From: Hadesarchaea archaeon
Lineage (GTDB): Archaea > Hadarchaeota > Hadarchaeia > Hadarchaeales > WYZ-LMO6
Length of the DNA stretch: 9,514 nucleotides
Direction: 5' to 3'
NCBI GenBank assembly: GCA_004347925.1
Contig: QNVD01000094.1
Coordinates: 6,414 to 15,927 of the forward strand
In this document: piece by piece, positions 1 through 4,951 of the stretch
Position numbering within the stretch: the stretch's first letter is position 1
Layout: the number at the start of each line of letters is the position of its first letter
Program-made: the position numbers and the translations under genes
The notes under the pieces: generated by a model
Database searches by the model: none
Told to the model about the DNA's origin: nothing
The model's input: only the letters and a program-made list of their open reading frames with translations

Positions 1-698
1 AGCGCCTCTATGAGGGGCTCTCCGTTCCTCATGAAGAACCTCCTTATAGAGTCTTCCTTTCCCGGGATCCCGAGGGCCGCATCCCTAAAGCCGTAGGTGA
101 ACACGGGAATCACGCCCATTCCCTCCCCCTCCAGACAGCTTATGAGGTCATCCACAAACCTAGCGTTGCCGTAGAGCCAGTGGCTCCTGTAGAAGAGGAT
201 TCCGACGGTCGGGCCCCTCAGCTCGTACTCCCGGAGGTAATCCTCCAGCTCCCTGAAAGTCCCGAGCCTGGGGTGGTATATGCCGCTCCACGGAACCTCC
301 TCAACGGGCTCCACCTTCACGGGGAGCCCGAGCCCCCGGAGGAGGAGGTGGATCAGGCTCCTGAAGTTCTTCTCCCCCCCCGTTTTGAAGTATCTCTCCA
401 CCTCCGAGAGGAGAGGGGGGGAGCCCCTGGATAGGTGCAGGTAGTAGCCGGATACGGGCGCTATGATTCGGGCCTTGCTCCCCCCCAGGGCCTCTTCGGT
501 GTCCCCGGGCAGCTCGTGCGCATACAGGACAATGGCGTCCGACTCCGCGATCTCCCTCGCGTACCTCCCGGAGAGATCGCCGTTCACCACCAAGTGGTCG
601 AACCCGTGCTCCTCGGCTTCCTCCTTCGCCACTCTTGAGAGGAGGGGAAGCATGGAAGCCCCGTATCCCAGGATGAAAGAAAGCCTCATTCTAGTCAT
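1..698 (-). CDS. cobN: CobN-like chelatase subunit, N-terminal part (C-terminus beyond left edge)
   Basis: About 232 residues are visible of a protein that in the CobN/magnesium-chelatase H family is usually over 1,000 residues. The family inserts Co (or Mg) into a tetrapyrrole using ATP-hydrolysing partner subunits. Seen: an N-terminal Rossmann-like start (MTRMRLSFILGYGAS), a YFKTGGEKNF segment near residue 105, a GIYHPRLGTF motif near residue 143, and the family-typical stretch RGPTVGILFYRSHWLYGN near residue 164 followed by a PVFTYGF segment. The start at 698 has a GAGGT ribosome-binding site six bases upstream; a second ATG lies at 689. It is divergent from the importer operon and shares its promoter region. 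Archaea often carry several CobN paralogues, so the metal and tetrapyrrole are not fixed by this fragment. The family call is secure; corrin cobalt insertion specifically is an inference. Confidence 0.85.
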   Translation of the reverse strand, partial: MTRMRLSFILGYGASMLPLLSRVAKEEAEEHGFDHLVVNGDLSGRYAREIAESDAIVLYAHELPGDTEEALGGSKARIIAPVSGYYLHLSRGSPPLLSEVERYFKTGGEKNFRSLIHLLLRGLGLPVKVEPVEEVPWSGIYHPRLGTFRELEDYLREYELRGPTVGILFYRSHWLYGNARFVDDLISCLEGEGMGVIPVFTYGFRDAALGIPGKEDSIRRFFMRNGEPLIEA

Positions 699-760
699 AC
701 TTGTACCTCTTTTTTTATTACTTTCGCAAGGTATTAATATTGGTGGTTTTAGTAATACCG
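699..760. promoter_or_regulatory. Divergent promoter with palindromic TATTAATA box
   Basis: The AT-rich gap between the CobN-like gene and the importer operon holds a perfect 8-bp palindrome TATTAATA at 732-739. On the plus strand its centre is about 26 bp before the ATG at 761, which fits leaderless transcription of the importer. On the minus strand the same spacing puts a start near 709, leaving a leader of about 12 nt that contains the GAGGT ribosome-binding site of the CobN-like gene. A single box could therefore serve both directions. A second A/T run (709-720) is an alternative box for the minus strand. No experimental start site is known. Confidence 0.5.
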
Positions 761-1801
761 ATGAACCCGAGGGTGGGAATAGCGGTAGCGGTTCTCCTCG
801 CCCTCCTGCTCGGAGCGGTGAGCTTGGTACTGATCAAATCCTCCGAGCAACCGGCGGGGGAAAGGATAGTAACGGACATGGCCGGGAAGGAGATAAAGAT
901 ACCGGCGAAGCTGGAAAGGGTGGTGACCCTGAACTCCGAAGCTCTAGAGATGTTTTACCTCTTCGGGGAAGCCGAGAAGGTGGTGGGGGTAGGTTCCTGG
1001 TCGAAGCTTGATCCCATCCTCCCCAAGATAATGAAGCTGGAGAACCTCCCGGACGTGGGAACGGCCTCCAACCCGAACGTGGAGGCCATCGTCTCCCTGA
1101 AGCCGGATCTTGTGATCACCTACTACGCGGCGGGGAGGTACGGCTATGAGACACCGAAGGAAATCGTGGATAAGCTGGAACAGGCGGGAATCCCGGTCTT
1201 CGGAATCATCCTTGCCGTGACCAAGCCCGCGGACTTCAACCAGTACTATGAGATGGTCGATAACTTCGGAAAGCTACTGGGAAAGGAAAAGAGGGCCAAG
1301 GAAATCAACGACTACCTCCGGGGGATCCGGGACAGGGTGGTCAGGGAGACCTCCAAGATACCGGAGGAAAACAGGATCAAGGTCGTCTACAGCTGGGGCG
1401 ACATGACCCGAATAGCCGGGAACGCCACCACCATGCACGCCTTCATACAACTCGCGGGGGGGATCAACATAGGTGGGGAGCTCCCCCAGCCCTACCCCAC
1501 CGTGGATGCCGAGTTCATAGTGAGCAAAAACCCGAACGTGTGGGTGTGCTGGCACTCCAAGACCAGGAAGTACTCCGTGTCGGACATCCTGAAGGACCCG
1601 AGGTTCCAGAGCGTGAGCGCCGTCAGGGACAACAGGGTCTACGAGGAGCCCGAGCTCGGGAGCAACTGGCACCCCGTGAGGGCGCACCTCTTCCTGCTGT
1701 GGCACGCGAAGACCTACTATCCCTCCCTCCCCCTCGATTTCCAGAAGATAGCCAACGAGGTGTGTCAGCGGTTCTATGGCATTCCCCTCCCTAGCGGGTA
1801 A
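761..1801 (+). CDS. ABC importer substrate-binding protein, BtuF/FecB type
   Basis: Extracytoplasmic solute-binding protein (Peripl_BP_2 fold) that would capture a corrinoid, siderophore or other chelated metal outside the membrane and deliver it to the permease encoded next. 346 residues. Residues 5-25 form a hydrophobic N-terminal signal/anchor (VGIAVAVLLALLLGAVSLVL), then a polar linker and the binding domain from about residue 52 (LERVVTLNSEALEMFYLFG, then VVGVGSW), with the typical SLKPDLVITYY segment near residue 125 and a WHPVRAHLFLLWHAK segment near the C-terminus. The ATG at 761 is preferred over an in-frame TTG at 701, which would add residues encoded by the promoter and spoil the signal sequence. 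It is the first gene of a three-gene operon and overlaps the permease gene by 26 bp. Ligand unknown; neighbouring CobN suggests a cobalt/corrinoid or related metal complex. Confidence 0.88.
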   Translation: MNPRVGIAVAVLLALLLGAVSLVLIKSSEQPAGERIVTDMAGKEIKIPAKLERVVTLNSEALEMFYLFGEAEKVVGVGSWSKLDPILPKIMKLENLPDVGTASNPNVEAIVSLKPDLVITYYAAGRYGYETPKEIVDKLEQAGIPVFGIILAVTKPADFNQYYEMVDNFGKLLGKEKRAKEINDYLRGIRDRVVRETSKIPEENRIKVVYSWGDMTRIAGNATTMHAFIQLAGGINIGGELPQPYPTVDAEFIVSKNPNVWVCWHSKTRKYSVSDILKDPRFQSVSAVRDNRVYEEPELGSNWHPVRAHLFLLWHAKTYYPSLPLDFQKIANEVCQRFYGIPLPSG

Positions 1802-2801
1802 GCGGGTCCTAAAAGGCTCCGCCCTCTTCTTCCTCCTCCTCTCCCCCTTTCTCCTCGCCTTCCTCTCCGTGGGGATCGGTTACCTCAGGATTTCCCCCGG
1901 GGAGATTTTCTCCGTCTTTCTGGCGAAGCTCACGGGCCAGCCCACCGACCGCAGCCTGGAGGCCGTTATCTTCCAGATCAGGATGCCCAGGATAGTGCTC
2001 GCGGGGATGGTGGGGGCGGCCCTGGCCACGGCCGGGGCCGTTCTCCAAGCGATGTTCAGGAACCCCCTGGTCGAGCCCTACCTGTTGGGCATCTCCTCGG
2101 CCGCGGCCTTCGGGGCCTCCCTCGCCCTTGCCTTCGCCGGGGGCTTCTTGCTCCAGCCCCTGGCCTTCCTCTTCGGCCTCCTCTCCGTCTACCTGGCCTA
2201 CACCCTGGCCAGGGTCAGGGGGGAGGTGCCCATCATCAACCTCGTCTTGGCGGGCGTCATCCTCTCCGCCCTCTTCATGGCCCTGACCAGTCTGGTGAAG
2301 TATCTGGTGGATCCGCATGTGCTCGCGGGAATAGTCTACTGGATGATGGGAAGCTTCTCCGGGGCCAGCTGGAAGGGGATCGGGCAGGTGGCCCCACCCC
2401 TCATCTTCTGCCTCGCCCTCCTCTTCCTGATGAGCTGGAGGCTCAACGTCCTTTCCTTAAGCGAGGAGGAGGCTAGGGCCCTGGGGGTGAAGGTGGCGAG
2501 GGAGAGGCTGCTGTTTCTTACCCTGGCCACCCTCCTCACCTCCCTGAGCGTGAGCCTTTGTGGGATAATAGGTTGGGTGGGGCTGCTGGTTCCTCACCTG
2601 GTCAGGCTGGCCTTCAGCTCCAACACCAGGGTCCTGGTTCCCCTCTCCGCCTCCCTGGGGGCGAGCTTCATGATCGCGGCCGATGACATCGCTAGGTCGA
2701 TCCTCTCGTTTGAGCTGCCCATCTCCGTCATAACGACGGTCATGGGCGCACCCCTTTTCATAGCGCTGATGAGGAGGGGGGCGAGCAGGGTATGGAGGTA
2801 G
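1776..2801 (+). CDS. ABC importer permease, BtuC/FecCD family
   Basis: Integral membrane permease of the FecCD/BtuC type II importers; 341 residues, close to the family norm of about 330, and hydrophobic throughout with roughly ten membrane helices. Family hallmarks seen: RMPRIVLAGMVGAALATAGA near residue 69 followed by RNPLVEPYLLGISSAA near residue 90, the cytoplasmic coupling segment ALGVKVARERLL near residue 236, GIIGWVGLLVPHLVRL near residue 263 and LPISVITTVMGAPLFIALMRR near the end. The ATG at 1776 lies inside the end of the binding-protein gene; no other reasonable start exists before the first conserved segment, so the overlap is probably real and implies coupled translation. A GAGGTG at 1757-1762 is a weak, rather distant ribosome-binding site. 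The ATPase gene overlaps its 3' end by 10 bp. Confidence 0.92.
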   Translation: MAFPSLAGKRVLKGSALFFLLLSPFLLAFLSVGIGYLRISPGEIFSVFLAKLTGQPTDRSLEAVIFQIRMPRIVLAGMVGAALATAGAVLQAMFRNPLVEPYLLGISSAAAFGASLALAFAGGFLLQPLAFLFGLLSVYLAYTLARVRGEVPIINLVLAGVILSALFMALTSLVKYLVDPHVLAGIVYWMMGSFSGASWKGIGQVAPPLIFCLALLFLMSWRLNVLSLSEEEARALGVKVARERLLFLTLATLLTSLSVSLCGIIGWVGLLVPHLVRLAFSSNTRVLVPLSASLGASFMIAADDIARSILSFELPISVITTVMGAPLFIALMRRGASRVWR

Positions 2802-3556
2802 TGGTCAGGGACCTGAGGGCGGGTTACGGGCGGAGGGTGGTGGTGGAGGGTGTGAGCTTCGAGCTGAAGGGGAAGGAGGTGGTGGTCCTGCTCGGCCCCA
2901 ACGGGGTGGGGAAGTCAACGCTCCTGAAGTGCCTGAACAGGATCCTGAAGCCTTTCGCCGGCACGGTTTACCTCGGGAGGGAGGACCTGCAGACCCTGGA
3001 GGAGAGGGAGGTGGCCAAGAGGATGGGTTACGTCCCTCAGGAGCATCAGCCCCCCTTCCCCTACACGGCCCTGGAGTTCGTCCTGCTCGGAAGGGCCCCC
3101 CACCTGGGTCCCTTCTCCTCCCCCGGCAGAAAGGATGTCGAGATGGCCCTGGAGGCCCTCAGGCTGGTGGGGATGGAGCACCTGGCGGAAAGACCGTACA
3201 CGGAAACGAGTGGAGGGGAGAGGAGGCTGATCCTGATCGCCAGAGCCCTTGCCGCAGAACCCCAGATCCTGCTTCTGGATGAGCCCACCGCCCACCTGGA
3301 CTTCAAAAACACGCACTTGGTCCTGGGGATGCTGAGGGGGCTCGTGAAGAAGAAGGGGATTTCGGCCTTCCTCTCGCTGCACGATCCCAATCTGGCCCTG
3401 AGGTACGCGGACACGGTCCTCGTTCTGAACTCAGGAAAGATCCTCGCGTGCGGAGCCCCCGAGGAGGTCATAAACGAGGAAACGATTGAGGCCGCCTACG
3501 GGATGAAGGTGAAGATGGGCAGGTTCGACGGCTTCAGCTTCGTCTTCGTCGAATGA
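2792..3556 (+). CDS. ABC importer ATP-binding protein, BtuD/FecE type
   Basis: Cytoplasmic ATPase that powers the importer. 254 residues with all motifs in order: Walker A GPNGVGKST at 35-43, Q-loop Q83 in GYVPQE, signature TSGGERR at 139-145, Walker B ILLLDEP at 159-165, D-loop AHLD at 167-170 and the switch histidine H197 in SLHDPN. The PFPYTALEFVLLGR segment after the Q-loop is typical of the iron/cobalamin (FecE/BtuD) subgroup. A short C-terminal tail ends FSFVFVE. The gene overlaps the permease by 10 bp, with the purine-rich GAGGAGGGGGG upstream as ribosome-binding site. Only 15 bp separate its stop from that of the convergent methyltransferase gene, so there is no room for a long terminator. 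All catalytic residues are intact. Confidence 0.94.
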   Translation: MEVVVRDLRAGYGRRVVVEGVSFELKGKEVVVLLGPNGVGKSTLLKCLNRILKPFAGTVYLGREDLQTLEEREVAKRMGYVPQEHQPPFPYTALEFVLLGRAPHLGPFSSPGRKDVEMALEALRLVGMEHLAERPYTETSGGERRLILIARALAAEPQILLLDEPTAHLDFKNTHLVLGMLRGLVKKKGISAFLSLHDPNLALRYADTVLVLNSGKILACGAPEEVINEETIEAAYGMKVKMGRFDGFSFVFVE

Positions 3557-3571
3557 CGGGCGCGGCCTCCG

Positions 3572-4384
3572 TCACCCCTCCTTTCTCCACCATACCATGG
3601 CGACCTTCCGCCTCCTCTTCTGCCTCAGCGCCCCGCCTTCACTCACCAGGATTCCGGACAGGTACTCCCTCAGGGCTTCCTCCCTTTCAGGTGGAACGCT
3701 GTGCACCTCCTTGAATCTGGCCACCGCCTCCTCCAGGCTGGTGTACCTCTCCTCGTACTCGAAATCGAAGATCTCTACGTTGGCGTAGATCCCCATGTCA
3801 TGCAGGATGTTGTAGGCGTAGAGGTAGTCGGGCGTTTCCCACCCCTTGTACTTCTCGCCGTAGATCGCCGTCCAAAGCCCCTCCCCACCCATCCGGCCCG
3901 CGAAGGTGAAGAGATAAACGCGCCTCTTCGCCGCGGCGTTCATCTTCTCCAGGGCCCCCCGCAGGTCGAGCATGACGAGTGAGTGGGAGGCTATGACCAA
4001 ATCGTGCGGCCCCACGTCCGAGCCCAGCTCTACCTCTTCCCACCTTTTGTTCACACACACGACGTTCTTCACGCCCTCCCTCTCCATCTTCTCCCTCAGG
4101 CGCGCCAGCATACCCCCGGAGGGCTCCACCGCGGTGACGCTTCTCACGCGCTTCGCGATGGGGATCGTGAGCCTGCCGGTGCCCGCGCCCACATCCAGCA
4201 CCGTATACTCGGGCTTCAGCTCGATCCTCGCCATCTGTCTCTCGGTGAGTTCCCCCCACATGGTGGACCCGTCGAACCGGCTTGCCCTCCTCTCCCAGTA
4301 CCCGAACTCATCCAGCGCCCCCCTCAGGGGAGAAGCCAATCTCACCACCCTCCACAGCTCGTTCCAGTCCACCACCGGCGCCAT
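3572..4384 (-). CDS. Class I SAM-dependent methyltransferase
   Basis: 270 residues. The SAM-binding Rossmann fold is clear: motif I VLDVGAGTGRL at about 62-72, the acidic residue ending strand 2 in TAVEPSG (E87), then DLVIASHSLVMLD at 128-140 as motif II/III. An N-terminal helical cap precedes it (WNELWRVVRLASPL and a YWERRASRFD segment). The C-terminal half (GEKYKGWETPDYLYAYNILHD and MGIYANVEIFDFEY segments, then EKxR-type helices) is a variable substrate-binding part. The substrate cannot be read from the sequence. It is convergent with the importer operon, so it is not co-transcribed with it, but chelatase, metal-complex importer and methyltransferase together make a tetrapyrrole or metallophore substrate an attractive guess. 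The ATG at 4384 has no good ribosome-binding site but has a TATA-like box 31 bp upstream, indicating a leaderless message. Confidence 0.85.
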   Translation of the reverse strand: MAPVVDWNELWRVVRLASPLRGALDEFGYWERRASRFDGSTMWGELTERQMARIELKPEYTVLDVGAGTGRLTIPIAKRVRSVTAVEPSGGMLARLREKMEREGVKNVVCVNKRWEEVELGSDVGPHDLVIASHSLVMLDLRGALEKMNAAAKRRVYLFTFAGRMGGEGLWTAIYGEKYKGWETPDYLYAYNILHDMGIYANVEIFDFEYEERYTSLEEAVARFKEVHSVPPEREEALREYLSGILVSEGGALRQKRRRKVAMVWWRKEG

Positions 4385-4410
4385 GGGAATCCTAACTTTA
4401 TTCTTCAGCC

Positions 4411-4420
4411 CCTATTTAGG
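4411..4420 (-). promoter_or_regulatory. TATA-like box of the methyltransferase gene
   Basis: Read on the minus strand this is CCTAAATAGG, centred 31 bp before the ATG at 4384. That is the same spacing seen for the ATPase gene (31 bp) and vapB (30 bp), so transcription probably starts within a few bases of the start codon. Confidence 0.45.
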
Positions 4421-4446
4421 TATTACTATTTTCGATAAAAGTAATC

Positions 4447-4454
4447 TTTAAATA
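4447..4454 (+). promoter_or_regulatory. TATA box TTTAAATA in front of the candidate structured RNA
   Basis: TTTAAATA, identical to the box in front of the intact vapB gene (6622-6629). Its centre is about 26 bp before 4476, where a closed inverted-repeat structure begins. TTTAAA is itself palindromic, so use on the minus strand for the methyltransferase gene is also possible but would leave a leader of about 40 nt. Confidence 0.5.
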
Positions 4455-4475
4455 GAGGGCCTCAAAGGAAGGGAG

Positions 4476-4595
4476 AGCTGGGGCCTCGGGCCGGATCACG
4501 CCAGGCTCCGGCCAGCGGTTCAACCTCCCGGTTGAAAGGAGGATGGGCTAGAAGGCCTCCCTGCCCGAACCTCCGCTGGCCGTCGGACCCCAGCT
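4476..4595 (+). ncRNA. Candidate 120-nt structured RNA (unknown family)
   Basis: No open frame covers this part of the gap. The segment folds on paper into a closed structure. P1 pairs AGCTGGGG (4476-4483) with CCCCAGCT (4588-4595). P2 pairs CGGCCAGCGG (4509-4518) with CCGCTGGCCG (4573-4582), ten perfect pairs. P3 is TTCAACC-TCCC-GGTTGAA (4519-4536). A further weaker helix lies in 4538-4566 (GGAGG with CCTCC at 4556-4560, or GGGC with GCCC). An alternative 7-bp hairpin (GGCCGGA 4489-4495 with TCCGGCC 4507-4513) would compete with P2. The first base of P1 sits one TATA-to-start distance after TTTAAATA. It is not a tRNA, and it lacks the conserved core of archaeal 5S rRNA, SRP RNA and RNase P RNA as far as I can see. 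Function unknown. Confidence 0.5.
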
Positions 4596-4608
4596 CATCC
4601 TCATACCG

Positions 4609-4642
4609 CTTCGAATCATCGAAGAGATGATAAGCCTCTTCG
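4609..4642. terminator. Two overlapping hairpins downstream of the candidate RNA
   Basis: CTTCGA-ATCA-TCGAAG (4609-4624, 6 bp) and CGAAGAG (4620-4626) with CTCTTCG (4636-4642, 7 bp, 9-nt loop) share the CGAAG at 4620-4624, so only one can form at a time. They lie 13 bp after the candidate RNA. They may protect or end that transcript, or form an attenuator-like switch. There is no T-run after them, so a terminator role is a guess. Confidence 0.25.
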
Positions 4643-4683
4643 CAGTGCCAGGCCTTTGGACACGCAAGTAATTTTCTACGGGT

Positions 4684-4727
4684 GTTAATACCACAAAATG
4701 GCCAAGTCAATCAGAATCAGCGGCTGA
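4684..4727 (+). pseudogene. Stump of a VapB-like antitoxin gene (promoter plus nine codons)
   Basis: The sequence around 4684-4723 repeats the promoter and start of the intact vapB-like gene (6620-6680): a degraded TATA (GTGTTAATACC against GTGTTTAAATACC), then CCACAAAATG and GCCAAGTCAATCAG, then ATCAGCG. The reading frame from ATG 4698 gives MAKSIRISG and a stop at 4725-4727. Relative to the intact copy, 19 bp between two AAAATG words is missing just before the start codon, and everything after codon 8 is gone and replaced by the 3' end of a membrane-protein gene. It can no longer encode a functional antitoxin, though a nine-residue peptide could be made. Confidence 0.8.
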
Positions 4728-4773
4728 GCCGATCCTCCGCGAACCTGCGGCGGTAGATCCTGGAGAGGACCCC
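4724..4773 (+). repeat. Direct repeat, left copy (partner 7414-7463)
   Basis: 50 bp beginning CTGAGC and ending GAGAGGACCCC, 47/50 identical by eye to 7414-7463 and in the same orientation. The two copies bound 2.64 kb containing the ATPase gene, the relic zone and the intact toxin-antitoxin pair. The sequence is the 3' end of a protein gene, so it may be a duplication scar or a recombination/attachment-like site. Confidence 0.75.
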
Positions 4774-4790
4774 GCCATGCGCCAGGAGGA
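4724..4790 (-). pseudogene. 3' fragment of a paralogue of the four-helix membrane-protein gene
   Basis: On the minus strand this reads LLAHGGVLSRIYRRRFAED, then runs on (RLSR, stop), matching the C-terminus of the intact membrane protein at 7419-7979, which ends MVLGVLSRIYHRRFAED. At DNA level 4724-4773 and 7414-7463 agree at 47 of 50 positions. One difference changes the stop TAG to CGG, another changes His to Arg. Upstream of the fragment the similarity fades within about 20 bp and no more of the protein is present. It abuts the antitoxin stump directly. Confidence 0.75.
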
Positions 4791-4905
4791 GACTCCCTCA
4801 GCTCACCGACAGGGGCCTGACTGTAAACACCGGGAGAGGAGTTGGGACCGGGCCTCGTAAACTGTCTCACTTTTTGTTCAGAACCCTCCGGATTTGGCCT
4901 CCCTT

Positions 4906-4932
4906 ATGCCCCCCGAAAAGGAGGATTGAAAC
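4906..4932 (+). CRISPR. Single CRISPR-repeat-like unit (no array)
   Basis: CCCCCCGAAAAGGAGGATTGAAAC-like sequence here ends in GGATTGAAAC, the 3' end seen in many archaeal CRISPR repeats. Only one copy is visible in the window and no cas genes are present, so this is at most an orphan or decayed repeat. Chance resemblance is quite possible. It lies 20 bp beyond the stop codon of the ATPase gene. Confidence 0.2.
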
Positions 4933-4951
4933 CCGCCCTCAGTTGCAGGGC

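Noticed and set aside
701..760. TTG 701 as start of the substrate-binding protein
   Set aside because: It would translate the AT-rich promoter; ATG 761 gives a clean signal sequence and fits the TATA spacing.
4519..4536. tRNA T-arm (GGTTCAA-like word)
   Set aside because: The pairing around it makes a 7-bp stem with a 4-nt loop, and no acceptor, D or anticodon arms can be built.
4476..4595. 5S rRNA (length near 120 nt, closing stem)
   Set aside because: Although CCCGAAC occurs, the conserved AAGTTAAG-type core and usual helix layout are missing.
4626..4724. C/D box guide RNA (ATGATAA ... CTGA)
   Set aside because: The boxes are about 90 nt apart, no internal D'/C' pair is evident and the CTGA belongs to the membrane-gene repeat.
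4800..4905. Possible end of a transposase gene or insertion sequence
   Set aside because: No frame gave a recognisable transposase motif and no terminal inverted repeats or target duplications were seen.
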